The notes below the pieces were generated by a model. It searched no databases. It was not told where the DNA came from and saw only the letters and a list, made by a program, of their open reading frames with translations. Of a stretch of 64,000 nucleotides of DNA, positions 36,209 to 44,132 are shown in pieces. A program made the translations under genes and the position numbers. The stretch's first letter is position 1; every line of letters starts with the position of its first letter. This stretch comes from Myxococcota bacterium (GTDB taxonomy: Bacteria; Myxococcota_A; UBA9160; UBA6930): assembly GCA_028285625.1 (NCBI GenBank), contig JANQOX010000021.1, forward strand, positions 1-64,000, given 5' to 3'.

Positions 36209-36933
36209 CTACAGCTCTGCTCGAAGTAGGTGCGTCAGCTTGTCGACTAGGCCAGCGACCGAGCGAATGTCTTCGCTGGTGAAGTATGCGGTGATCTGTC
36301 GCCGCTCGTCCGCGACGATCGAGTCGCTGTTGATCCCCACATAGCCCGAGGGTACTGGGTACCGACCTGCCCACACCGAGCTGCGAGTTAGGCGGCGTTG
36401 CAGGTTGTCGTCGTCTGGCGTGATTGGCAGGCGCAAGAGTTCCGCCAGCGCGTACAGGTCGTGATTCCTGAGGTCCTTAGGTAGCCGCTTGGTGTGCCGA
36501 GCTTCTCGGCGCAGGCGGTCGCAGTGATCCCGCACGATGCCCGCTTTGAGGACGTTCTCGGCCGCGTAGGCTCGGTGGGCCCGTCGCGTTCTCTTCCAGA
36601 TGCCGCTGTCCTGGCCACCTCTGCCAGCGCCGCGCAATCGGCGGCCATGTCTCGCATGGCGTAGACCGACTCCCAGGGCTCCGTCTTCTCGCCATAGTCG
36701 ATGGCTGGCTCGCCGCGGCCACCGTGGCCCAGCAATGCCTGTACAGCCAGGTCCCCCACGACCGTTTCCAGGGCATTCGCGGCCGCGTCGAGCGTCGCGG
36801 CCAAACCCCGGAGCTGCTCCCGGGCCTTCCCCACTCTCGGCCGAAGCCCCACGAACCTGCGGGCGCCTTGTGGTGCGGCGGCAGCCGCTCGGGCGGGTCG
36901 TAGCCGTTCTCCCAAGCTGCCCGAGCCATGAGG
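36209..36933 (-). pseudogene. 3' part of a gene broken by IS481-type element and two frameshifts
   Basis: Reading leftward from the IS edge: LMARAAWENGYDPPERLPPHH, then a frame change near 36860 to GLRPRVGKAREQLRGLAATL and PWESVYAMRDMAADCAALAE, then a second change near 36605 to GIWKRTRRAHRAYAAENVLK and a tail ending LVDKLTHLLRAEL. Each piece has protein-like composition and the pieces join end to end. The continuation of the same frame lies beyond the IS at 37974. I do not recognise the original protein. Confidence 0.7.
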
Positions 36934-36963
36934 GCTAGGTGTCAGGTCCAAGAACGTTGGTCA
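36934..36963. repeat. Left target duplication (GCTAGG) and left inverted repeat of the IS
   Basis: GCTAGG at 36934-36939 is the duplicated target. The 24-bp terminal repeat follows at 36940-36963, starting TGTCAGGTCCAAGAACGTTG. Confidence 0.85.
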
Positions 36964-37973
36964 CCCGGGGTGGCCTCCGGAGAGAATGGGGTTGCGAAAC
37001 CTCAAACCACTCTTCCGGAGGGCCCCAGGTGAGACTCCATCCTAACGCGAAGACGACGCCGTACACGCGGAAGCTCCTGGTCGAGCGGATGCGGTTGGGC
37101 TGGGCTGCAGAAGAGACCGCGCAGGCGGCCGGCGTGAGCGTCCGAACCGTCTACCGCTGGTGCCGGAGGTACCGCGAGGGCGGTGCCGAGGCGCTCGAGG
37201 ACAGGTCGTGCCGTCCGCGACGGACGCCGCACCGGACCTCACCTCGTCGCGAGGCCGAGATCGAGCGCCTCAGGCGTCGCCGCCGGACCGGGCTTCAGAT
37301 CGCCCGGCGGCTGGGGATGCCTCGGTCGACAGTGGCCGCGGTGCTGAAGCGGCGTGGGCTCGAGCGACTATCGCGGCTCGATCCGAAGCCCGAGCCGATC
37401 CGCTACGAGAAAGACCGCCCCGGCGAGCTGCTGCACTTGGACACGAAGAAACTCGGGCGGATCCGCGGGGTTGGCCACCGCATCCACGGCGACCGCCGGA
37501 CTCGGCAACGCGGAATCGGCTGGGAGTTCGCTCACGTCTGCATCGACGACCACAGCCGTTGGGCCTTCGCTGAGGTACTGGCCGACGAATGCGGCAAGAC
37601 CGCAGCAGACTTCCTACGCCGCAGCGTGCGCGCCCTGCGCAAGCGCGGCATTCGAGTCGATGCCGTTCTCACCGACAACGGCTCCTGCTACGTGAGCCAC
37701 GCCTTCAACCAGGTCTGCCGCGAGCTCGGCATCCGCCACCGCTACACGCGGCCCTACACCCCGCGCACCAACGGCAAGGCCGAGCGCTTCATCCAGACGA
37801 TGCTGCGCGAGTGGGCCTACGAACGGCCCTACCGAACCTCGAACCAGCGCAACAAGGCCCTGCCCAAGTGGCTCCGGCGCTACAACGAGGACAGGCCCCA
37901 CAGCGCCCTCGGCTACCGTTTCCCCATCGAACGCATCCGGAGATCCCGATGACGAACTTCCCTGGACACGACA
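36940..37973 (+). mobile_element. IS481-type insertion sequence, complete, 1034 bp
   Basis: Ends TGTCAGGTCCA (left) and, read inward from the right, TGTCGTGTCCA form imperfect inverted repeats, about 18 of 24 bases alike. GCTAGG flanks both ends as a 6-bp target duplication. IS481-family elements are known to prefer NCTAGN targets and to duplicate these six bases, so the match is exact. One intact transposase gene fills it. Confidence 0.9.
37029..37952 (+). CDS. IS481-family transposase
   Basis: 307 residues from GTG 37029. An N-terminal helix-turn-helix (MRLGWAAEETAQAAGVSVRT, VYRWCRRYREGG) and a second basic HTH (TGLQIARRLGMPRSTVAAVL) precede the integrase core. The DDE residues are in ELLHLDTKKLGRI, AVLTDNGSCYVS and NGKAERFIQTM, with the typical spacing of about 35 between the last Asp and Glu. 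The end NEDRPHSALGYRFPIERI is also family-typical. Frame and ends are intact. Confidence 0.93.
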   Translation: MRLHPNAKTTPYTRKLLVERMRLGWAAEETAQAAGVSVRTVYRWCRRYREGGAEALEDRSCRPRRTPHRTSPRREAEIERLRRRRRTGLQIARRLGMPRSTVAAVLKRRGLERLSRLDPKPEPIRYEKDRPGELLHLDTKKLGRIRGVGHRIHGDRRTRQRGIGWEFAHVCIDDHSRWAFAEVLADECGKTAADFLRRSVRALRKRGIRVDAVLTDNGSCYVSHAFNQVCRELGIRHRYTRPYTPRTNGKAERFIQTMLREWAYERPYRTSNQRNKALPKWLRRYNEDRPHSALGYRFPIERIRRSR

Positions 37974-37979
37974 GCTAGG
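37950..37979. repeat. Right inverted repeat of the IS and right target duplication (GCTAGG)
   Basis: The right repeat occupies 37950-37973, ending GGACACGACA. GCTAGG at 37974-37979 repeats the left flank exactly. Confidence 0.85.
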
Positions 37980-38311
37980 CGCGTTGTCTCGGCGAGACGT
38001 CGCTCTTCCAGAGCCCACCGCAACGCGAGCGCTGCGTTGATGATGCAACAAGCACGCTCTTTTGTTAGGCCGTTGACGAATTCTACGACGGACCGCATCG
38101 ATACGCCCGGCAGTTCCTTCCCGCCACGATCTTCCTCGTCCACCCTGCCGATGGTCTCGCGCAGAAGACGAACGATTGTTTGGGTGGGCAACCTCGGCGA
38201 ACCGGTCGTGCGCAGGTCTGCGAGAAGCGAAGCCGCCTGCTGGGGCTGCAGCCAGGTAGCCTCGACGACAGCTTCGACTTCCTCGGGCCTAGGGCCGGGC
38301 TTGCGCCGCAC
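37974..38311 (-). pseudogene. 5' part of the IS-interrupted gene
   Basis: From a GTG at 38311 (MRRKPGPRPEEVEAVVEATW) the frame runs LLADLRTTGSPRLPTQTIVR, SMRSVVEFVNGLTKERACCI and LALRWALEERRLAETTRLA to the IS. Removing the IS and one target copy joins TTRLA to LMARAAWENG in frame, showing that both sides were one gene. The start is uncertain because no ribosome-binding sequence is seen. Only 26 bp separate it from the divergent PHP-lipoprotein gene. Confidence 0.7.
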
Positions 38312-38336
38312 GAGCCGCGGCTGCGAACCTCGCGTC

Positions 38337-40349
38337 GTGCTCGCGCGCGCCGTGATCCGAACCGCCTGCTGTCTCGCGGTGATGTGGGTCGGCGGGGCGT
38401 GCGGGGACGCGCGCGAGGCAGGCGACGCGCTTCGCCCGCCGGTGGAGGACGCGCTTCGTCCTCCGCCCGAGGGCTGGGCCGCCGATGCAAAGATGGTGCT
38501 CGCGAAGCAGCTCGTGGCCCAGCGCGCCCACCGGTTCCATCCCGCCGACGGGGGCGGGCGCGCTTGGCTCCGCGGGTCGGACGAGGCCGAGCCGCGCCCC
38601 GTCCGGGCCGGTAGCCGCGCGGTCTTCCCGTTGGTGTACGAGGCCGGCGAGCACGGCATCGCCGTGGGTGGGCGCATCTCGCTGCAGGTTCCCAAGTGGT
38701 GGGGCTGGGATCCGCCGCAGGTCGCCGCCCCGGCCCGCGGTGGCTACGTGCGCTTCTCGACGGCGGCCGAGGGCGTGCGCCTGGTGCCGCGGGCGTTCCC
38801 ACGCCTGTTGCGTCTCGATCTGCTCGTCGAGGGCAGGCGGCTCGAGCCGGGTGAAGAGGTGCAGCTGACCTACGGCGCGGGGACGGCGCGGGCCCGTGTG
38901 GATCGCTTTGCCGAGCGCGGCGAGCGTCTCTGGATCGCCGTCGACGGTGACGGCGACCGCGTGCACCGCCTGCTCGACGACTCGCCGCAGGTCGACATCG
39001 TCGCGGACGAGCCCCGCAAGCTCTCGATCGTGCTCCCCAGCACCGCGCGGCCCGGCCAGACGGCGCGCGTGCACGTCGCCGCGCTGGACGAAGTGGGCAA
39101 CGTCGGCGGCCCCCACTCGCAGGCGCGCGTGCGGCTGCTCGGTCGGCCCGAGGGGTGGGAGATCCCCGAGGAGATCCAGCTGGGCCCGGGCGACGGCGGG
39201 TTTCGCATCCTCGAGGTGACGCCGGCAGAGGTCGGCGTCTTCCGGCTCGGGGCGGTGCTCGTCGGCGGCGACGGTCGCGAGATGCCGGCGACCCGTGTCC
39301 GCTCCAACCCGATGGAGGTCTCGGTCGAGCGCGGGCGCATCCTCTGGGCCGATCTCCACGGCCACTCGCAGCTCTCCGACGGCACCGGAACACCCGGCGA
39401 CTACTACCGCTACGCGCGCGACGTGGCGGGGCTCGACATGGCGGTGCTCACCGACCACGACCACTGGGGGCTCCGGCCCCTCGACCAGCGGCCCGACCTG
39501 TGGGAGCGCATCGTCGCCAGTGCGGCAGAGTTCAACCAGCCCGGGCGCTTCGTCACCCTGGTGGGCTACGAGTGGACCAGCTGGCTGCAAGGGCACCGCC
39601 ACGTCCTCTACTTCGATGAGCGTGGGCCGATCCTCAGCTCGAACGACCCGCGCTACGAAACCCCGGCCCAGCTTTGGGAAGGTCTGCGCGGGAAGCGCGC
39701 GCTCACCTTCGCCCACCACTCGGCGGGCGGCTCGATCTCGACCAACTGGCGCTTTCCCCCCGACCCCGTGCTCGAGCCGCTGACCGAGATCGTCTCGAGC
39801 CAGGGGAGCAGCGAGTCGGCTGAGACCCCGGGCCGCATCCGCGACGCGGTGCCCGACAACTACGTGCGTGACGTGCTCGACCGTGGCGTCCGCTTTGGCT
39901 TCGTCGGCAGCGGCGATGGACACGGTGGGCACCCGGGCCTGACGCAGGCCTGGTATCCGTCTGGAGGCCTCGCCGCCCTGCACGCGTTGGGGCTCGATCG
40001 CGACAGCGCGCTCGAGGCGATGCGCGAGCGCCGTGTCTACGCGACGAACGGGCCGCGCATCGCGCTCTTCGCCACGCTCGACGGCCAGCCGATGGGGGCC
40101 GAGCTGGATGTGGACCAGGGCACGAGCCAGCACGTGCTCGAGCTGGCCGTGCGCGCACAAGCCCCCATCGCGCGCATCGAGATGACCCGCCGCGGCGGGC
40201 GCATCGAGACGCTCGAGGGCGCTGAGAGTCACCTCGAGTGGGAGGCCGTGCGCGAGGTCTCCCCGCTCGACGCCGGCGAGTACCTCTACCTGCGCGTCGT
40301 CCAGCAGGACGGCGGCGCCGCCTGGTCGAGCCCCTGGTTCGCTCCCTGA
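38337..40349 (+). CDS. DUF3604/PHP-domain lipoprotein (CehA/McbA-like)
   Basis: 670 residues from GTG 38337. A signal segment with VMWVGGAC gives a probable lipobox. The N-terminal half is beta-rich (PLVYEAGEHGIAVGGRISLQ). The C-terminal half is the PHP-like metal hydrolase: ILWADLHGHSQLSDGTG with the HxH motif, MAVLTDHDHWG, LVGYEWTSWLQGHRHVLYF, FAHHSAGG and GFVGSGDGHGGHPG, then RRVYATNGPRI. The family includes hydrolases of aryl carbamates, but the natural substrate is unknown. Core-like high GC returns here, marking the right edge of island 1. Confidence 0.82.
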   Translation: MLARAVIRTACCLAVMWVGGACGDAREAGDALRPPVEDALRPPPEGWAADAKMVLAKQLVAQRAHRFHPADGGGRAWLRGSDEAEPRPVRAGSRAVFPLVYEAGEHGIAVGGRISLQVPKWWGWDPPQVAAPARGGYVRFSTAAEGVRLVPRAFPRLLRLDLLVEGRRLEPGEEVQLTYGAGTARARVDRFAERGERLWIAVDGDGDRVHRLLDDSPQVDIVADEPRKLSIVLPSTARPGQTARVHVAALDEVGNVGGPHSQARVRLLGRPEGWEIPEEIQLGPGDGGFRILEVTPAEVGVFRLGAVLVGGDGREMPATRVRSNPMEVSVERGRILWADLHGHSQLSDGTGTPGDYYRYARDVAGLDMAVLTDHDHWGLRPLDQRPDLWERIVASAAEFNQPGRFVTLVGYEWTSWLQGHRHVLYFDERGPILSSNDPRYETPAQLWEGLRGKRALTFAHHSAGGSISTNWRFPPDPVLEPLTEIVSSQGSSESAETPGRIRDAVPDNYVRDVLDRGVRFGFVGSGDGHGGHPGLTQAWYPSGGLAALHALGLDRDSALEAMRERRVYATNGPRIALFATLDGQPMGAELDVDQGTSQHVLELAVRAQAPIARIEMTRRGGRIETLEGAESHLEWEAVREVSPLDAGEYLYLRVVQQDGGAAWSSPWFAP

Positions 40350-40358
40350 GCGACGGGG

Positions 40359-41045
40359 CTAGCCGGCCAGCACCTTCTCGGGCGCGCGGTCGGCCACGAA
40401 CGCCGCAAAGCGGTCGAGCCAGCCCGACTGCTGCACCGACGGGCGCGCCTTGCACGCCGCCATGTATGCGGCGAGCGCAGGCGTGCGACCCGCATAGTCG
40501 AAGCCCATCGCCTCGAAGTGCATGAGCAGCGGAAACACCGCGATGTCGGCGAGCGTGAACTGGTCGCCCGCCAGGAAGCGCTGGCCCGTGGTGTAGCGCT
40601 CCCAATGGTCGAGCTCGGCCACCAGCGCGTCGATGCGCGGCGCGAGCTCTTCCTTGCTCTTGCGCCCGAAGATCACCGACCCGAACAGGTTGCAGGGGTC
40701 GAGCTTCGCCTGGAACTCTTCAACCCGCATCGTCGCCTGCGCCAGTCGCGCCGGCTCGCTCGCGGGCGGCATCAACGCCGGCTCGGGATGCAGGTCATCG
40801 ATGAACCGGATCGTGGCGATGCTCTCGTACACCACGATCGGCTCCGCACCGTCGTCCGCGTCGACCACCAACGTCGGCACCTGCTGCCGCGGCGTCAGCT
40901 CCGAGAACGGGGGCTGCTTGTGCGCCCCGTTGAAGAGGTCGACCTCGACCTTCTCGAAGGCGAGACCTTTCTCGAGCAGCGCCAGCTCGGGCCGCACGGC
41001 GTTCTGGGAGGGGCCGATGGTGTAGAGGGTGATGGTGGGGGGCAT
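40359..41045 (-). CDS. Glutathione S-transferase family protein
   Basis: 228 residues. The thioredoxin-like N-terminal domain starts ITLYTIGPSQNAVRPELALLE, with Ser where many GSTs have the catalytic Ser/Tyr/Cys. The cis-Pro segment is PRQQVPTLVV, followed by VVYESIATIRFIDDL (glutathione gamma-Glu contact). The helical C-terminal domain has FLAGDQFTLADIAVFPLLM with the conserved Asp. Function is probably conjugation or reduction with glutathione. Divergent from the Cys-rich lipoprotein gene. Confidence 0.88.
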   Translation of the reverse strand: MPPTITLYTIGPSQNAVRPELALLEKGLAFEKVEVDLFNGAHKQPPFSELTPRQQVPTLVVDADDGAEPIVVYESIATIRFIDDLHPEPALMPPASEPARLAQATMRVEEFQAKLDPCNLFGSVIFGRKSKEELAPRIDALVAELDHWERYTTGQRFLAGDQFTLADIAVFPLLMHFEAMGFDYAGRTPALAAYMAACKARPSVQQSGWLDRFAAFVADRAPEKVLAG

Positions 41046-41135
41046 GGGGTAGGAGTGTACGGGAGCCGCGGGCGTACCCGGGCCGGCCTCGCGTACCCTG
41101 TGGCCAGCCTGTTGGCACCTGGGGAGGGCTTGCCC

Positions 41136-42347
41136 GTGCCGTACGCTGCCACCGCCGTCGCGCTCGTCGTGGCCCTGATCGCCGCGACCGGTTGCCACCA
41201 CGAAGAGACGCACACGCCCGAGCTTCGCGACTTCTCGGGCCCTGCGAATGCGCTGAGCGACCTCGACCACAAGGTCTCGTGGGCGACGGCAGACCTGAAG
41301 GAGTGGGCCGACACCCGCGTGACCTTCAAGTACGCCACCAACCAGGCCTCCGACCTGGTGGGCCCGCTCGGGGTCGAGCTCGAGCCGACCTGTACCGGCG
41401 AGCAGGTCCTGGCCTGCTCGGTCGAGATCCCGAGCTTTCTCACGACCGGTGGCCCGGTCTTCGCCGTCGGGGACACGGTCTTCTACCAGTGGTTCATCGA
41501 ATACTCGGACCCCGACGGGGATCCGGCAGGCGTGGCCGCGACAATCGTGAGGTCGTTCGAGGTCGTCGCCGCCGAGGTCTGCACCGAGAACGCGCAGTGC
41601 TCGCCGGCGTGTACCGAGGCGTCTGTCTGCGCGACGCCTCGTGTCTGCGGCCTGGCGCGGCTCTACGGAGACCCGACCGGCGAGCAGCTCCAGGCCAGCT
41701 ACTGCTACGCCCCGGTGTGCCCCGTGGGTGCCAACGGCAGGTTGTGCAGCGGCCACGGCACCTGCAACGTCGCCACGCGCGCGTGCGCGTGCGACGCCGA
41801 CTATCGCAACGCGGATTGCGGGCGCGTCTGCCAACGCTGCTACGGCGCCGCCGGCAACAACTGCGGCGACGCGGAGAATGACTTCGGCTACTGCGAGTTC
41901 ACCGACGGGTTCTCGCTGCCCGCAGGCACGACCATGCGCCAGGCCTGCGCCGACCCGGACATCGACGTCCCCAACGTGACCTGCCAGATCAGTGTGGGCA
42001 GCTGGACGCACGACGTCTGCTGCATCGCCGAGGGCGAGTTCATGACGTGCTCGGTCGGCTCGATCCTCGCCCCGGACAACGTCTGCCAGAGCGAGGGCAA
42101 TCTCGCACTCGGCGAGATCACACAGTCCTGGGTGCCCGGCACCACCTCGCGCGTCTGGACGAGATCCGTCGACCCCTGTATCGAAATCTGCGGCGAGCAC
42201 GGCCCCGCCGCCCCACCCATCATCCACAGCCAGATGTGCGCCCCCTCGGGCGCCACCCTCTCGTGCGAGACCTCGGGCGCAGCCGGCTTCTTCTGCTGTA
42301 GCGGGTCGGCCACGAATAGCGGGGGCGGGATCTGCACCTGCGACTGA
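41136..42347 (+). CDS. Cys-rich lipoprotein with EGF-like segment, unknown function
   Basis: 403 residues from GTG 41136 with GGGGAGGG before it. VALIAATGC is a lipobox. The first half is a beta domain (VFAVGDTVFYQWFIEYSDPD). From residue 145 on, Cys pairs are dense, including an EGF-like run LCSGHGTCNVATRACACDAD and CGRVCQRCYG. The C-terminal part repeats the pattern HDVCCIAEGEFMTC and GFFCCSG. Likely a disulfide-rich surface protein. No family assigned. Confidence 0.7.
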   Translation: MPYAATAVALVVALIAATGCHHEETHTPELRDFSGPANALSDLDHKVSWATADLKEWADTRVTFKYATNQASDLVGPLGVELEPTCTGEQVLACSVEIPSFLTTGGPVFAVGDTVFYQWFIEYSDPDGDPAGVAATIVRSFEVVAAEVCTENAQCSPACTEASVCATPRVCGLARLYGDPTGEQLQASYCYAPVCPVGANGRLCSGHGTCNVATRACACDADYRNADCGRVCQRCYGAAGNNCGDAENDFGYCEFTDGFSLPAGTTMRQACADPDIDVPNVTCQISVGSWTHDVCCIAEGEFMTCSVGSILAPDNVCQSEGNLALGEITQSWVPGTTSRVWTRSVDPCIEICGEHGPAAPPIIHSQMCAPSGATLSCETSGAAGFFCCSGSATNSGGGICTCD

Positions 42348-42392
42348 GCCCCCGAAGGGTGGGCCCTCCCCCTAAGCGTATAGTCTGTGTCC

Positions 42393-42465
42393 GGGCCCTT
42401 AGCTCAGGGGTTAGAGCAACCGGCTCATAACCGGATGGTCCCTGGTTCGAATCCAGGAGGGCCCA
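42393..42465 (+). tRNA. tRNA with CAU anticodon (tRNA-Ile2 favoured over elongator Met)
   Basis: Acceptor GGGCCCT pairs with AGGGCCC (42458-42464). D arm is GCTCAGGGGTTAGAGC, anticodon CAT at 42426-42428 within loop CTCATAA, and T arm is CTGG-TTCGAATC-CAGG. The start GGGCCCTTAGCTCAG resembles E. coli ileX (GGCCCCTTAGCTCAG), so a lysidine-modified Ile2 is more likely than Met, but sequence alone does not settle it. The 3' CCA is not encoded (CCG follows). It borders a decayed integrase, so it is probably an island insertion site. Confidence 0.92.
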
Positions 42466-42547
42466 CCGTCTTTCCTATGGGTCTCGGGGACTTACCCAGC
42501 GTCTCGATTCCCCTTCGGAACACAGCCTGTGACGAAGGGAACGAAAC

Positions 42548-43415
42548 GTGTCACACCCCCGCCGCAGTCTTCCGCGTGGCCTCTACAAGCGCGGGAGCAG
42601 CTACTGCCTCGACTACAAGAACGAGATGGGAGAGAGGGTCCGCCGATCCGCTGGGACCGATCTTCACCGCGCACTGGATCTTCTCTACACGATCCGGAGT
42701 CGGGGACAGGGAAGGAGATCCGAACGAGGAAACTCCAAGGAGGCTCTCGATTCCTACCTCTCTCGCCAACGGGTCTGTTCCAAACGAAAGTCCGTAAGGG
42801 ACGCGGAGTCTTCATTCGTCGTCTAATCGAGCACTTCGGAGACCCGGGGGTCTCCGAGCTGACTCAGGAGATGCTGGACTCTTTCGTGCTGAAGCGCCCG
42901 GGGGGCAGGAGTGGTGGGCAAGACCATCAACGGGGACCTGATCATTCTCCGGGCTGCGCTCAATCACGCAGTCTCAACTGGGCAGATTGGAAGTCTCCCC
43001 TTCAAGGTGAAGCTCTTGAAGGTCCCCAAGCGTCGAATTTCTCGGGTTCTTAGCCCCGAGGAGATCAGTCGGCTACTGGAGTGCGCGTCGGGCCGGATCT
43101 ATGGAATCCCTCCTCATCGCAGTTCACACCGGCTTTCGCAATGACGAGATACTGCATCTTCAGTGGAGGGACGTGGGCTGTGATGGCTGTTCACTCCACG
43201 TCACTACGAAGGATGGGATCTGGTCGAGCAGGAACTACCAGGAGCGGAAGGTCTTCGTTTCACGAGAGCTGATTCAGTGGCTCCGCTGCCGACGCGGGGA
43301 ATCCGGGTTTTCGGAAGACGGTGATTGGATCTTCTCGACCCGCAGTAGGACACCTATGACCACCTATAACGTCTGCAGAGCCGTGAAGAGGGTGTTTCAG
43401 GAGGCAGGTAGTTGA
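42548..43415 (+). pseudogene. Decayed tyrosine recombinase (phage integrase)
   Basis: Pieces of one integrase lie in three frames. From GTG 42548: SLPRGLYKRGSSYCLDYKNE. Near 42810 the frame changes to FIRRLIEHFGDPGVSELTQE. Near 42905 it changes to INGDLIILRAALNHAVSTGQ and SRVLSPEEISRLLEC. Near 43105 it changes to LIAVHTGFRNDEILHLQWRD, which contains the first catalytic Arg. It stops at 43415 before the His-x-x-Arg and Tyr motifs, so it is frameshifted and truncated. Position next to the tRNA fits an integrative element that can no longer excise by itself. Confidence 0.85.
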
Positions 43416-43419
43416 AGGG

Positions 43420-43899
43420 CTAGCCCGCGGCTCGCTGCCCGAAGAGCTTGTTCCAGTCGCCATGAGAGATCGCTCGGGCTCCTCCCATGAGAACAGCCCC
43501 CCACTTGGAGAGGTTCTTTGGGCAGATGGTGAGGTCCGGGAGCACTTCGCGAAACGCAACGGGCGGATCAAGCCACGCTAGGTCCGACAGGCTCAAGACT
43601 ATAGACGGACGCTCAGTCAAGTAGCCCTTTGGGTCGATCGGGTCGGAACCAGGGCGAAAGTTGCGGCGCTCCTTCACAGTCGCCGTGGCCACGATGGTGC
43701 CTGCCTCTGGACCAGTCCCGCCGACGTAAAATGCGACGCAGACACCCGGAACGATTCTGCTGCGGTTGGGCGTGCGGTCATAGAGAGGCCACTGTTGACT
43801 CTCCAGCCTCAAGCGCACGAGTTCGTTCGCCCGCCCCTTGCGATCCCCGGTTACATCAGGGTCCGCAGTTACCAGAAGGAATCCGCGTGCTTCCGAAAT
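43420..43899 (-). CDS. PUA/EVE-like protein, probable ATT start (island 2)
   Basis: 159 residues if translation starts at ATT 43899. AAGGAGG stands about six bases before it, and the frame is closed by TGA just upstream, with no ATG, GTG or TTG until GTG 43818. Starting at 43818 would cut off RGFLLVTADPDVTGDRKGRA, which looks like the first strand and helix of the fold. RLRLESQQWPLYDRTPN, VPGVCVAFYVGG and TIVATATV follow, then WGAVLMGGARAISHGDWNKLF. The pattern WPLY.RT..R..I..G..v.FY..G is seen in EVE/PUA-like proteins near restriction genes. Family call is by pattern. Confidence 0.5.
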   Translation of the reverse strand: MSEARGFLLVTADPDVTGDRKGRANELVRLRLESQQWPLYDRTPNRSRIVPGVCVAFYVGGTGPEAGTIVATATVKERRNFRPGSDPIDPKGYLTERPSIVLSLSDLAWLDPPVAFREVLPDLTICPKNLSKWGAVLMGGARAISHGDWNKLFGQRAAG

Positions 43900-44095
43900 C
43901 TCCGTCCTCCTTCAGCAGCGAATTTGCTTGTGGCGGTCTTCACCGGCAGAGGACCCGAGGGGGCCTGGCGCACATTAGCCGCGTGACCGGATCGGTCATA
44001 GCGCTGGGTTTCTCTAGGAGGCGACTCGGACAACAGCATACGGCAGTCTTGCGGGCAAGATGCCGAAATGTCTACGCTTTTTGACCTTTTCGCCA

Positions 44096-44124
44096 TTGAC
44101 TGAGTCTGGAGGCGAAAGTAAAGT
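44096..44124 (+). promoter_or_regulatory. Possible promoter giving a nearly leaderless methyltransferase mRNA
   Basis: TTGACT (44096-44101) and TAAAGT (44119-44124) are 17 bases apart. The ATG at 44133 begins 8 bases after the -10 box, so RNA would start at or just before the start codon. Confidence 0.45.
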
Positions 44125-44132
44125 GGGGCACG

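Noticed and set aside
42393..42465. Calling the tRNA elongator Met outright
   Set aside because: Acceptor and D-arm start resemble tRNA-Ile2 (ileX) more; the CAU anticodon alone does not decide.
43869..44096. 75-codon leftward frame overlapping the ATT-started gene's leader
   Set aside because: Starts with a basic run but has no conserved look, and would overlap the strong ribosome-binding sequence of the PUA-like gene. It could be a leader peptide but I cannot support it.
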